Assembly: GCA_000961805.1 (NCBI GenBank)
Contig: LADV01000157.1
Coordinates: forward strand, 1 to 24,128
DNA length: 24,128 nt
Origin: Peptococcaceae bacterium BRH_c23
GTDB taxonomy: Bacteria > Bacillota_B > Desulfitobacteriia > Desulfitobacteriales > Desulfitobacteriaceae
Direction: 5' to 3'
The notes under the pieces: model-generated
Databases searched by the model: none
Told to the model about the DNA's origin: nothing
The model's input: only the letters and a program-made list of their open reading frames with translations
Shown: piece by piece, positions 14,929 to 22,994 of the stretch
Numbering within the stretch: position 1 is the stretch's first letter
Layout of the letters: every line of letters begins with the position of its first letter
Translations under genes and position numbers: made by a program

Positions 14929-14974
14929 CGTGACTTGAATCACAAATACCCCACGTTTAGTGTGATAGTATAAG
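14929..14974 (+). promoter_or_regulatory. Putative CRP/FNR-family-activated promoter of hcp
   Basis: CGTGACTTGAATCACA (14929-14944) matches TGTGA-N6-TCACA at nine of ten half-site positions. A TATAAG -10-like element lies at 14969-14974 with no recognisable -35 hexamer. The site would be centred about 44 bp upstream of the predicted start, close to the -41.5 of activator-dependent promoters. A further inverted half-site TCACG (14917-14921) precedes it. The regulator is not in the window. Confidence 0.5.
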
Positions 14975-15060
14975 CGCATAGCAGAGAACGAACGAACCGC
15001 GCATGACGGCGGTACGAAGGAAAAAACTATAATTTGTGGAAATGAAAGGATGGGTAAACG

Positions 15061-16698
15061 ATGTTTTGTTATCAGTGTCAAGAAACTGCCAAAGGAACCG
15101 GTTGTACAATTAAAGGGGTCTGTGGAAAAAACGAAAATGTAGCCAATTTGCAAGACCTACTGATCTACACATTAAAAGGGATCTCCATTTATGCGGTTCA
15201 AGCGCGTGCTATGAGTATTGTTCGACCAGATGTCGATAAATTCATTATGGAAAGCCTCTTTAGCACAATTACAAATGCTAATTTCGATAGAAGTCGTTTC
15301 GTAGATAGAATTCAAGAAGGGCTCACCCTGCGCGAAGGACTCAAGCAAGAAATTCTTCAAGCAGGCGGTACGATTCCAGCAATCTTGCCTGATGCAGCCA
15401 CTTGGTCAGCTCCTGCAGATGAGTTTGAGAAAAAAGCAGCCGTTGTCGGTATCTTGGCCACAGAAAACGAAGATGTTCGTTCACTCAGAGAATTGCTGAC
15501 CTACGGTTTAAAAGGGATGGCTGCATATGCTGAGCATGCGTATACTTTAGAGCACAAAGAAGCAGGCATCTTTGCCTTTATCGAAAAAGCTTTAGCAGCC
15601 ACCCTAGATGACACTCTCGCAGCGGGTGACCTCGTTGCTCTAGTCTTAGAAGCAGGGAAATACGGCGTTGACGTAATGGCACTCTTAGATACGGCCAATA
15701 CCACCACTTACGGTAATCCTGAGCTTACTAAAGTCAATATCGGTGTTCGAAACAACCCAGCCATTCTGATCAGTGGTCATGATCTAAAAGATCTCGAAGA
15801 ATTGCTCATCCAAACTCAAGGCACTGGAGTCGATGTCTATACCCATGGTGAAATGCTTCCAGCCCATTACTATCCCTCCTTTAAGAAATATGACAATTTC
15901 GTCGGCAACTACGGAAATGCTTGGTATAAACAAGACAAAGAATTCGATTCCTTTAACGGTCCAATTTTCTTGACCACCAACTGTCTTGTTCCCCCGAAAG
16001 ATTCCTACAAAGATCGCGTCTACACGACGGGTGTTGTCGGATTCGAAGGAGTTAAGCACATCGCTGATCGTGAAGATGGCAAGGCCAAAGATTTCTCCGC
16101 GCTGATCGCTCACGCTAAGAGTTGCCCAGCACCAACGGAAATTGAAACAGGAGAAATCATCGGAGGATTCGCCCATAATCAAGTTATGGCCCTGGCTGAC
16201 AAAGTTGTAGATGCTGTAAAATCAGGAGCTATTAAGCGCTTCTTCGTCATGGCTGGCTGTGACGGCCGCATGAAGAGCCGTGATTATTATACCGATTTTG
16301 CCAAAGCCTTACCCCAAGACACCGTGATCCTTACGGCAGGATGTGCCAAATATAAATACAATAAACTAAACCTTGGGGACATCGGCGGTATTCCAAGAGT
16401 TCTCGATGCAGGACAATGCAATGACTCCTATTCCTTAGCTGTCATCGCTTTAAAACTTAAAGAAGTCTTCGGCTTAGAGGATATCAACCAACTCCCAATC
16501 TCGTATAACATCGCTTGGTACGAGCAAAAAGCAGTCATTGTTTTACTGGCCCTTCTCCACTTAGGCGTAAAAAACATTCACTTAGGACCGACGCTTCCGG
16601 GCTTCTTGTCTCCGAATGTGGTCAAAGTCTTAGTAGAAAACTTCGGCATTGCCGGCATCTCCACCGTTGAAGATGATGTCAAAATGTTTATGGCGTAA
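15061..16698 (+). CDS. hcp: Hybrid cluster protein (hydroxylamine/NO reductase)
   Basis: The protein has 545 aa, typical of class I Hcp. The N-terminal [4Fe-4S] ligands are Cys3, Cys6, Cys15 and Cys21 ([15 protein letters not shown]...GVCGK). The hybrid 4Fe-2O-2S cluster ligands follow in order: His in ISGHDLKD, Glu in THGEMLPAH, Cys in LTTNCLVPP, the persulfide Cys in [10 protein letters not shown], Cys in [12 protein letters not shown], Cys in DAGQCND, and Glu and Lys in [14 protein letters not shown]. Hcp reduces hydroxylamine in vitro and acts on NO in vivo, in the cytoplasm. The ATG is preceded by AAAGGATG. It is monocistronic, with a terminator 36 bp after the stop. No hcr or ferredoxin partner is adjacent. 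A CRP-type site upstream, and norCB 4 kb away, fit a nitrosative-stress role. Confidence 0.97.
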   Translation: MFCYQCQETAKGTGCTIKGVCGKNENVANLQDLLIYTLKGISIYAVQARAMSIVRPDVDKFIMESLFSTITNANFDRSRFVDRIQEGLTLREGLKQEILQAGGTIPAILPDAATWSAPADEFEKKAAVVGILATENEDVRSLRELLTYGLKGMAAYAEHAYTLEHKEAGIFAFIEKALAATLDDTLAAGDLVALVLEAGKYGVDVMALLDTANTTTYGNPELTKVNIGVRNNPAILISGHDLKDLEELLIQTQGTGVDVYTHGEMLPAHYYPSFKKYDNFVGNYGNAWYKQDKEFDSFNGPIFLTTNCLVPPKDSYKDRVYTTGVVGFEGVKHIADREDGKAKDFSALIAHAKSCPAPTEIETGEIIGGFAHNQVMALADKVVDAVKSGAIKRFFVMAGCDGRMKSRDYYTDFAKALPQDTVILTAGCAKYKYNKLNLGDIGGIPRVLDAGQCNDSYSLAVIALKLKEVFGLEDINQLPISYNIAWYEQKAVIVLLALLHLGVKNIHLGPTLPGFLSPNVVKVLVENFGIAGISTVEDDVKMFMA

Positions 16699-16733
16699 CA
16701 ATACTGAAAAAATCTAAAAACTAAATTGTTTCG

Positions 16734-16767
16734 ATGGGCTGCCTTTCAGTTGAGGCAGCCCATTTTT
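16734..16767 (+). terminator. Rho-independent terminator of hcp
   Basis: An 11-bp perfect GC-rich stem (ATGGGCTGCCT, 16734-16744, with 16753-16763) has an 8-nt loop followed by TTTTTG. Confidence 0.92.
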
Positions 16768-16911
16768 GCTGCAATTCGAGCTGAATTATACGACAAAATT
16801 AGTATAGATTAAGAATAACAAAGAGAATCTGCGAGTTTATATAATAATTACCAAACCAAAGGGAGGATTACATCATTAAACGTCGAAAATAATGCAATAC
16901 GAATAAAGAAG

Positions 16912-16930
16912 GGTATTTTTTAAAAATACC
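16912..16930 (+). promoter_or_regulatory. Hairpin directly upstream of a ribosome site
   Basis: GGTATTTTT and AAAAATACC flank a single T (9-bp arms) and end one base before the GAGGAG ribosome site at 16931-16936 of the next gene. As DNA it is a near-perfect operator-like palindrome. As RNA it would sit beside the ribosome site; the one-base loop is too tight, so the innermost pairs would open. Confidence 0.4.
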
Positions 16931-16943
16931 GAGGAGTGTTTTC

Positions 16944-17597
16944 ATGTCAGAGATGATTTGTCCAACTCAAGATTGGGAGCAGGCCATAAAGCAGATTAAA
17001 TCGGTTATAGCTGCTCGAATCAAAGTTAATAATCAAGGGGAAATCGAAGAGGTTCACATTCTATCGGGTTCAGGACGGGCACCGAAGCAAATCGTGAGGG
17101 ATGTCGAATCAATCTTGGTGGCCCAATTTAATTTACAAATTGACCATAAGAAGATTAGTGTTGCTCAAGTAGAAGATGATGAGGAAGTAACCATAGCCAT
17201 GGTGGAGTCAAAGCGACCCAAATTGGTCGGGGTTACCCTTAGAACGGTTAATGGAATGGCAGAAGTAAAGGTGGAATTGCTAACAGGAGACAAACTTATA
17301 GAAGGAGTGGCCAAGGGCCCTTCCTCATCTCATAACAAGTTGAGACTTTTTGTTAAGGCGACACTTAATGCACTCAATCCCCTGACCTCAGATACTCTGC
17401 TCTTCGTCACAGACGATGTTGGAATTACCCAGCTAGCTAAGCAACAGATTGCCTTAGTATCTATAACCTTGATTGCCCCGACCGGAGAACAATCTCTGAC
17501 AGGATGTGCTTTGGTCAGAAACGATGATCGGGAAGCTGTGGTTAAGGCAACTCTTGATGCCGTAAATAGGAAACTAAAGTTTCTTAGGAACGATTAA
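16944..17597 (+). CDS. Conserved hypothetical protein, 217 aa, two related alpha/beta units
   Basis: I do not recognise a named function. The protein is soluble, without signal peptide or membrane segments. Residues about 20-75 (IKVNNQGEIEEVHILSGSGR, then PKQIVRDVESILVAQFNLQI) form a beta-strand/helix unit. Residues about 95-215 contain two strand-helix units of similar rhythm (VTLRTVNGMAEVKVELLTGD with LRLFVKATLNALNPL; ITLIAPTGEQSLTGCALVRN with AVVKATLDAVNRKL). The repeated KATL-AxN pattern suggests internal duplication. GAGGAG lies 7 nt upstream of the ATG. An HD-GYP gene follows after 264 bp, but with an intervening repeat array and small ORF, so a shared transcript is uncertain. Confidence 0.8.
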   Translation: MSEMICPTQDWEQAIKQIKSVIAARIKVNNQGEIEEVHILSGSGRAPKQIVRDVESILVAQFNLQIDHKKISVAQVEDDEEVTIAMVESKRPKLVGVTLRTVNGMAEVKVELLTGDKLIEGVAKGPSSSHNKLRLFVKATLNALNPLTSDTLLFVTDDVGITQLAKQQIALVSITLIAPTGEQSLTGCALVRNDDREAVVKATLDAVNRKLKFLRND

Positions 17598-17662
17598 TTT
17601 GCTATTTTTGGCCGACCTACCTAACAATTAAATTTTAAAACTCTCTGTTTTATTTCTCTACT

Positions 17663-17705
17663 AGCGAAGCGGAAAAAACAGCGGAACGGAATAAGAGCGA
17701 AGCGG
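17663..17705 (+). repeat. Three evenly spaced 10-bp repeats
   Basis: AGCGAAGCGG occurs at 17663 and 17696, with the variant AGCGGAACGG between them at 17680. Spacings are 17 and 16 bp. They precede the 24-aa ORF by about 40 bp. TTGAT-N6-ATCAA (17720-17735) lies between them and the ribosome site. An array like this suits a cooperative DNA- or RNA-binding regulator, but none is known here. Confidence 0.55.
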
Positions 17706-17747
17706 TTAAACTGTACCTTTGATAAAAAGATCAAGGAGGTTTACCGC

Positions 17748-17822
17748 ATGAGCAAGTTATTTAAAGTAATTACTATTCTCGTTACTCTCGTTATTGCCGG
17801 TGGCGCAACGCATAGAATTTAA
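17748..17822 (+). CDS. Very small hydrophobic peptide, 24 aa
   Basis: The sequence is a basic N-terminus (MSKLFK) followed by a hydrophobic stretch (VITILVTLVIAGGA) and THRI. A near-ideal AAGGAGG lies 9 nt before the ATG. It ends 39 bp upstream of the HD-GYP gene. The start resembles the amphipathic leaders of small secreted or signalling peptides such as AgrD-like precursors, but no Cys-containing core follows and no AgrB-like gene is present. It could therefore be a truncated precursor, a leader peptide for the HD-GYP gene, or a small membrane peptide. No function can be assigned. Confidence 0.5.
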   Translation: MSKLFKVITILVTLVIAGGATHRI

Positions 17823-17861
17823 TATGTAAAGTAGTCGGCCAATATTTATAAGAGGTGGCTA

Positions 17862-19142
17862 ATGCAAAGTTTACCAAATAAGTTTAAAGTATTTTTCATA
17901 CTAGTAACTGCTTCTGCCATGATAGTTTTGGGATGGAATATCCTTCGAACTGATTGGAATAGAATACTGCTAATTCAGGTTTTAATATTTGGGGTTCTAG
18001 GAATCATCAGTGAATCCTTACCTGTTGCCCTGCCGAAAGGGGGGTTTGTGACTGTTAGTTATCCAATTTTTCTTTGTGAGCTTATCTTGTTTCCCTTAGG
18101 AGTGACGCTAACGGCTAGTGCTATAGCTGGACTGATTATTTTTGGTAAGGTCGCCATAGAGCAACCCTTATATAAACGAGTGTTCAATGCGTCACAATAT
18201 ATCTTGTCCTTAACGGCAACATATTGGGTTATGAACTTTTTTAACCCTCCTTCGTTTCAAATTAATTTGAAGCTCCTTATAGTGTATGTAATAGCTGCCG
18301 CTGTTTATATGGTTGTAAATGTCACCTTAGTCTCAATCGCCTTGGGAGCAATGTTTAATAAATCAGCTTGGTCAATATGGCTCAGTAATTTTCGTTGGTC
18401 CGTGCCTAACTCCCTTGCACTTGTTCCTCTTGGATTTTTAATGGCTTTGCTCTACAAAAATTGGGATGCGCTGGGACTTTTCTTGCTCTTCATCCCACTT
18501 ATAGCTTCTCGTCATGCTTTTCAACTCTATGTAGACATGCGAGAGAATTATCTCAGTACGGTCGAAGCTCTTGTTCAGGCACTTGAGGCTAAGGATACGT
18601 ACACCAGTGGACATTCTGCAAGAGTAGGAAAATTAGCGGTTGCTATTGCAGAAGGACTCGAAATGAGTGATGAAAAGATAGAATCCCTCAAATACGCTGC
18701 AGTGTTGCATGACGTAGGGAAGATCGGGGTAAGCGAAACAATCCTCAATAAAGAGGGAAAACTACTGGACTCAGAGTGGGAAGCTATACGCAGTCATCCG
18801 GTTATCGGGCAAACGATCATCAAAAGCATTAAATTTTTGTTTGATATAGGACAAGTTGTACGCCATCATCACGAGCGTTTTGATGGGGATGGCTATCCAG
18901 ATGGACTCAAAGGGGGAGAAATCCCACTGGAATCCCGGATCATAGCCGTAGCTGATACATATGATGCGATCACATCGGATCGGAGTTATCGTGAAGGCAG
19001 TACACATGACGAGGCCATTGCTGAGCTTAGGAGAGTCGCTGGATCCCAATTGGATCCTAAGATCGTAGAAATATTTTGTAAAGTGGTTACAAGTAAAATG
19101 ACAGTGCGAACGGATAGTTCTGACCAAGGAGAAATTGCTTAA
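17862..19142 (+). CDS. Membrane HD-GYP domain protein, probable cyclic-di-GMP phosphodiesterase
   Basis: The protein has 426 aa. The first about 225 residues hold roughly seven to eight hydrophobic segments, a membrane sensor region of MASE-like character. A short helix (YLSTVEALVQALEAKD) leads into the HD-GYP domain, with TSGHSARVGKLAVAIA, the HD pair in VLHDVGKIGV near residue 282, HHHERFDGDGYPDGL near 330, and DTYDAITSDRSYR. HD-GYP enzymes hydrolyse cyclic-di-GMP (some act on cGAMP). All metal ligands and the GYP motif are present, so it is probably active. AAGAGGTGG precedes the ATG. The DUF5317 gene follows after 28 bp, so the two are probably one operon. The signal sensed by the membrane part is unknown. 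Confidence 0.9.
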   Translation: MQSLPNKFKVFFILVTASAMIVLGWNILRTDWNRILLIQVLIFGVLGIISESLPVALPKGGFVTVSYPIFLCELILFPLGVTLTASAIAGLIIFGKVAIEQPLYKRVFNASQYILSLTATYWVMNFFNPPSFQINLKLLIVYVIAAAVYMVVNVTLVSIALGAMFNKSAWSIWLSNFRWSVPNSLALVPLGFLMALLYKNWDALGLFLLFIPLIASRHAFQLYVDMRENYLSTVEALVQALEAKDTYTSGHSARVGKLAVAIAEGLEMSDEKIESLKYAAVLHDVGKIGVSETILNKEGKLLDSEWEAIRSHPVIGQTIIKSIKFLFDIGQVVRHHHERFDGDGYPDGLKGGEIPLESRIIAVADTYDAITSDRSYREGSTHDEAIAELRRVAGSQLDPKIVEIFCKVVTSKMTVRTDSSDQGEIA

Positions 19143-19170
19143 TCATTTAGGGTGGCTTAAGAGGTGAAGT

Positions 19171-19746
19171 ATGCTCATAGAAACGTTGATCTTAGCGTTA
19201 TTAATTAGTTTGTTATGTGGGGGAAAGATAAGTCGTTTGGGGGAGCTCGTGCTTCGAGAATTTTGGCTAGTCCCCTTGGCTCTCTTGATACAAAGTGGAG
19301 TTTATTGGGCTGCTGTTCGCGGAATTGGGTTAGGCCCGAGTTGGCTGGTCCAGTCTCTAAGTACAGGGTCCTATTTTTTATTGCTATTTTTCACATGGCG
19401 TAACAGAGCATGCCCAGGTATGAGGTGGATTACTCTGGGAATTTTGCTTAATACCATTGTAATTGGAATAAACGGAGGAGTAATGCCAGTTGATCCAGTG
19501 TTCCTTTCAGAGGAAAGCCGTAATGCATTGCTAGAAGGGCAGGGTACTCATGGGTTGATGACTTCGATGACACACCTGAGCTTCTTAGCAGACCGCTACT
19601 ATCTGGATATTCTGGGACTTCGAAGACAAGTATTTAGTGTTGGGGATATCCTGATTGATATCGGAATATTTTCCCTAGTTTTAAGGACTATGGTAAGGAA
19701 AAACGACCAAAGTATCCAAGACAATGATTCCTTGAAAACAAACTAA
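19171..19746 (+). CDS. DUF5317 family membrane protein
   Basis: The protein has 191 aa with about five hydrophobic segments (around 5-20, 30-50, 65-80, 88-105 and 155-175). The loop motif NGGVMPVDP after the fourth segment and the later FLADRYYLDILGL segment are characteristic of the DUF5317 family found in spore-forming Firmicutes and some other bacteria; its function is not known. GAGG lies upstream of the ATG, and the gene sits 28 bp after the HD-GYP gene, so it may share its transcript. It is followed by the convergent tcdA gene, only 10 bp from its stop. Confidence 0.8.
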   Translation: MLIETLILALLISLLCGGKISRLGELVLREFWLVPLALLIQSGVYWAAVRGIGLGPSWLVQSLSTGSYFLLLFFTWRNRACPGMRWITLGILLNTIVIGINGGVMPVDPVFLSEESRNALLEGQGTHGLMTSMTHLSFLADRYYLDILGLRRQVFSVGDILIDIGIFSLVLRTMVRKNDQSIQDNDSLKTN

Positions 19747-19756
19747 ATTTATGTAC

Positions 19757-20515
19757 TTAAATCTCTTCAGTGAGTAAATCTCGAATAACTTCCCCAGCGA
19801 TAAGGAGTCCGACTACGGAAGGAACAAAGGAGATGCTCCCAGGAATTTGGCGTTTTATAGCACAGTGGGCATCCCCACTTGGACAAATGCAATTAGTTTT
19901 ACAATCTGCGTCAGCGGTAATTGGGTTAAGTGGAAGGTCCGGGCTATACACAACCTTAATCCCTTTGGAGATTCCTTCTTTGCGTAGTAGTTTGCGCATA
20001 GCCTTTGCCAGCGGATCTCCGCTCGTTTTAGAGATGTCTGTAACTTTGTAATTTTCTGCAGTAAGGCGGTTTCCTGCCCCCATACTGGAGATAAAGGGAA
20101 TCTTGCGCAGTAAACATTCTTTGGCTAAATTTACTTTACTCGAAACAGTGTCTATGGCATCAACCACATAGTCTAGCTTTCTATCAAGAAAGTGGTCTGC
20201 ATCAGTTGCTGTATAAAACGTCTTGATCGTTTCGACATTGGCTTTCGGATTGATCTCTAGAATTCGGCGTTTCATGACCTCAACTTTCGCCATACCTACG
20301 GTGGAGTGAAGGGCATGTAATTGACGGTTAATATTCGTAAGGCAAATATCGTCATGGTCAACTAGGATTAAATGACCGATGCCCGCACGGGCCAGGGCTT
20401 CCACGGTGAAAGAGCCAACCCCGCCGATTCCAAAGATCATGACCGTGCTCTGGACAAGTTTTTCCAGACCATTATTACCAATCAGTAGCTCTGTCCTAGA
20501 GAATTTGTGTTGCAT
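19757..20515 (-). CDS. tcdA: tRNA threonylcarbamoyladenosine dehydratase (TcdA/CsdL)
   Basis: The protein has 252 aa of the ThiF/MoeB/E1 fold. The ATP-binding glycine loop GIGGVGS lies near residue 29, followed by LVDHDDICLTNINRQ and the arginine region. A later SSMGAGNRL segment and PITADADCKTNCICPSGDAHC are typical of TcdA. The enzyme uses ATP to cyclise t6A37 of ANN-decoding tRNAs to ct6A in the cytoplasm. GGAGG lies 6 nt before the ATG. It is a single gene, convergent with DUF5317. Confidence 0.92.
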   Translation of the reverse strand: MQHKFSRTELLIGNNGLEKLVQSTVMIFGIGGVGSFTVEALARAGIGHLILVDHDDICLTNINRQLHALHSTVGMAKVEVMKRRILEINPKANVETIKTFYTATDADHFLDRKLDYVVDAIDTVSSKVNLAKECLLRKIPFISSMGAGNRLTAENYKVTDISKTSGDPLAKAMRKLLRKEGISKGIKVVYSPDLPLNPITADADCKTNCICPSGDAHCAIKRQIPGSISFVPSVVGLLIAGEVIRDLLTEEI

Positions 20516-20717
20516 TAGTTCCTCCGTTAATTGATTTATTCCTCTAGTTTATCATAACCCGTTACAAGAAAATATAGAAAGGGAAAAAGGGAGGCGGAGG
20601 GCGAGAATACATGTTAAATGCGAAACGCAAACAAGGAACTTGTCCCCATGTTTCCCCAGGTCTGGCTAAAGATGTCGAAAATAATCAATAAATTATTTAA
20701 GGCAATTTAATAAGTTA

Positions 20718-20726
20718 TGGTATAAT
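20718..20726 (+). promoter_or_regulatory. Extended -10 promoter of the coiled-coil gene
   Basis: TGGTATAAT combines a perfect -10 hexamer with the TGn extension; the -35 region is poor. It lies 35 bp upstream of the ATG at 20761. The remaining gap to tcdA holds only a dubious 26-codon frame at 20611 behind GGAGG. Confidence 0.6.
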
Positions 20727-20760
20727 TACTTATCAGTCTCCAAAAGGGTGTGATTCAGGA

Positions 20761-21195
20761 ATGGATGCCGAAATGAAAGAAATGTTCGGAATGATCTTTG
20801 AGAAGTTAGATTCAATGGACAGAAAATTCGGAACAATGGACGAAAAAATTGACATAATGGACAAAAAAATTGGCACAATGGACGAAAAAGTTGACACTTT
20901 GGACGAAAAATTTGGCACATTAGACAAAAAATTTGACACATTAGACAGAAAAGTAACCAGAAATTCCGTAGATATTGAATCAATTAAGTCGGACATCAAA
21001 ACAATTGTTGAAGTACAAAAAGCTTATATGGATAAAAATGAGCGAGACCATGAAAAAATAATTACACTGATCAATGATGGTATGAGTTTACATTCTGCAA
21101 TATTAAAAAATCTTTCATCAGATGTTCGAGGATTAGAAGAAAACCAAAAAATACTCGAACGAGAAGTGGCAAGTATAAAAAGAAAAATTGGATAA
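20761..21195 (+). CDS. Coiled-coil heptad-repeat protein, 144 aa
   Basis: Almost the whole protein is predicted coiled coil. Residues 19-67 are seven consecutive heptads of the form (M/L)D(R/E/K)K(F/I/V)(G/D)T, and the rest continues with longer helices (IESIKSDIKTIVEVQKAYM; GLEENQKILEREVASIKRK). It is highly charged, with no Cys, no signal peptide and no membrane segment. It resembles the small cytoplasmic coiled-coil hypothetical proteins common in clostridia; function is unknown. An AGGA immediately before the ATG is too close, so translation may start at the ATG at 20773, or use AAGGG at 20744. It is flanked by its own promoter and terminator, so it is probably monocistronic. Confidence 0.8.
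   Translation: MDAEMKEMFGMIFEKLDSMDRKFGTMDEKIDIMDKKIGTMDEKVDTLDEKFGTLDKKFDTLDRKVTRNSVDIESIKSDIKTIVEVQKAYMDKNERDHEKIITLINDGMSLHSAILKNLSSDVRGLEENQKILEREVASIKRKIG
20815..20961 (+). repeat. Seven 21-bp tandem repeats encoding heptads
   Basis: Seven direct units of 21 bp (for example ATGGACGAAAAAATTGACA) encode seven heptads of the coiled-coil protein. The DNA similarity between units is high enough that copy number could vary by slippage. Confidence 0.8.
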
Positions 21196-21201
21196 CCCCA
21201 T

Positions 21202-21236
21202 GGAGGAGGCGAAGGGACAGTTCCCTTGCCTCCTCC
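21202..21236. terminator. Hairpin between convergent coiled-coil and hydrogenase genes
   Basis: A 15-bp GC-rich stem with one bulged base (21202-21217 with 21222-21236) and a CAGT loop lies between the coiled-coil stop and the hndD stop. Both sides lack a long T-run. It probably serves both convergent genes. Confidence 0.6.
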
Positions 21237-21251
21237 TATGTTTATAAAGCT

Positions 21252-22994
21252 TTAAATTTTCCTTCGTTTTGTAAAACTGGTGTGGAGCAATTGATGCGCC
21301 TTTTCTCCGTAAGGTTCGCCCATGAAATCTTTATACAGAGCGAGGACTGCCGGGTTTTCGTGCGACTTTCGCAAAGGCTTGGAGCGGTCTTCTTGATAAA
21401 TGGCGCTAGCACGGGCTTTAAGAATTTCAACATTGCCATGGTGATAGGGTTGTCCTCCTCCACCAATGCAGCCACCAGGGCAGGCCATAATTTCAATGAC
21501 ATCATAATGGGCTTCTCCAGTTTGGATTTTTTCAAGAATATAACGGGCATGTCCCAGACCGTGGGTGACAGCAACCCGATAATCGCGTCCACCGATCGGG
21601 ATGACTGCTTCCTTAATCCCATCCAGCCCCCGGACTGCTTCGAATTCCACTTTTGCCAGAGTTTCGCCGGTTATCCACTCATAAGCGGTCCGTAGGGCTG
21701 CTTCGAGGACTCCGCCTGTTGTTCCGAAAATCACGGAAGCACCGCTCGATTCCCCTAAAGGGTGATCAAAATCTTCTTCCTTAAGGTGATCAAAATGTAT
21801 GCCTGCTTCCCGAATCATACGTGACAGTTCTCGGGTCGTGATGACAATGTCCACATCCGGGGTGGCCCGGTTTTGACCTAACTCCGGGCGGGCTGCTTCG
21901 TATTTTTTGGCGATACAAGGCATGATTGAGACCACGGTAATTTTCTTAGGATCAATCCCATAGAGCTCTGCATAATAGCTTTTGGTCAAGACCCCTAACA
22001 TTTCATGGGGAGATTTGCAGGTCGAAGGGATATCTAACAAATCCGGGAATTGATGCTCAAAGAATTTGACCCAGGCGGGGCAACAACTGGTCAGAATCGG
22101 TAATCGACCACCATGTTTTAGGCGGTGAACCAGCTCAGAGGCTTCCTCCATAATCGTGACATCCGCTGCAAAATCGGTGTCAAAGACGCGGTCGAAACCA
22201 AGTCGCCGTAAAGCCGCAACCATTTTGCCGGTGACAATTGTGCCTGGTTCTAAACCGAATCCCTCCCCCAGAGCAACCCGTACGGCGGGTGCTGTTTGCA
22301 CGACGACAAAGCGTGTGGGATCGTTAAGGGCTTTCCAGACTTTGTCGACTTGATCCAGTTCCATCAAAGCACCGGTGGGACATACCGCGACACATTGTCC
22401 ACAGAACGTGCAAGAGGTCTCATGTTGAGGTAAATCGAAGGCTGTTTTAATCACCGTTTCAAAACCGCGCCCTACGGCAGAGTAAACTCCCACCGTCTGA
22501 ACCTCGTTGCACATGGTTTCACAACGGCGGCAGCGAATACACTTATTCGGGTCGCGAATAATCGCTAAACTGGATTTATCGATTTCATACTCAGATTCTT
22601 CCCCTTCATAGGAGATATTGCGTACCCCTAAATCGGCAGCCAAAGCTTGGAGGTCACAGTCTAGGTTTTTGCTACAAGTTAAACACGATTTAGGATGGTC
22701 AGAAAGTAGGAGCTCAACCATTGTCCGTCTAGCCTGGATGGCTCGCAGAGTATCGGTTTTAACCACCATGCCACTGACAACTGGAGTTGAACAGGAAGGG
22801 GCCAAATTGCGTCGACCCTCGACTTCAACCACGCAGACTCGGCAGGAAGCAATGTGATTATTAATGTTCATTTCATGAAGGTTAAGGTAGCATAAGGTTG
22901 GAATGTCGATGTTTATGGTTCGGGCTGCATCTAAGATAGACATTCCTTCCGGTACGGTAAGGGGAATATCGTTAATAGTAAGCGGTATATCCAA
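21252..22994 (-). CDS. hndD: [FeFe] hydrogenase catalytic subunit (HndD/HydA type, group A3-like)
   Basis: The protein has 580 aa from a TTG at 22994, chosen because AAAGGAGG lies 8 nt upstream; a longer frame to 23051 lacks support. In order it shows an N-terminal [2Fe-2S] domain (CYLN...CRVCVVEVEG...CSTP), a His-ligated [4Fe-4S] site (HPKSCLTCSKNLDC), and two [4Fe-4S] ferredoxin motifs (CIRCRRCETMC; CTFCGQCVAVCP). The H-cluster motifs are TSCCPAW, MPCIAKKYEA and MACPGGCIGGGGQP. It oxidises or produces H2 in the cytoplasm, passing electrons to the flavin subunit HndC encoded just upstream. Its length matches HndD of NADP-reducing or electron-bifurcating hydrogenases. All H-cluster cysteines are intact. 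Confidence 0.96.
   Translation of the reverse strand: MDIPLTINDIPLTVPEGMSILDAARTINIDIPTLCYLNLHEMNINNHIASCRVCVVEVEGRRNLAPSCSTPVVSGMVVKTDTLRAIQARRTMVELLLSDHPKSCLTCSKNLDCDLQALAADLGVRNISYEGEESEYEIDKSSLAIIRDPNKCIRCRRCETMCNEVQTVGVYSAVGRGFETVIKTAFDLPQHETSCTFCGQCVAVCPTGALMELDQVDKVWKALNDPTRFVVVQTAPAVRVALGEGFGLEPGTIVTGKMVAALRRLGFDRVFDTDFAADVTIMEEASELVHRLKHGGRLPILTSCCPAWVKFFEHQFPDLLDIPSTCKSPHEMLGVLTKSYYAELYGIDPKKITVVSIMPCIAKKYEAARPELGQNRATPDVDIVITTRELSRMIREAGIHFDHLKEEDFDHPLGESSGASVIFGTTGGVLEAALRTAYEWITGETLAKVEFEAVRGLDGIKEAVIPIGGRDYRVAVTHGLGHARYILEKIQTGEAHYDVIEIMACPGGCIGGGGQPYHHGNVEILKARASAIYQEDRSKPLRKSHENPAVLALYKDFMGEPYGEKAHQLLHTSFTKRRKI

Noticed and set aside
15784..16182. 132-codon antisense frame inside hcp
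   Set aside because: It lies wholly within a gene whose plus-strand product has every conserved ligand; no ribosome site.
20611..20691. 26-codon frame behind GGAGG between tcdA and the coiled-coil gene
   Set aside because: The ribosome-site spacing is long, the sequence has no pattern, and a strong promoter for the next gene follows; too little to call a gene.
20726..20999. Cys/Phe- and Ser/Phe-rich minus-strand frames opposite the coiled-coil gene
   Set aside because: They are antisense translations of the 21-bp heptad repeats.
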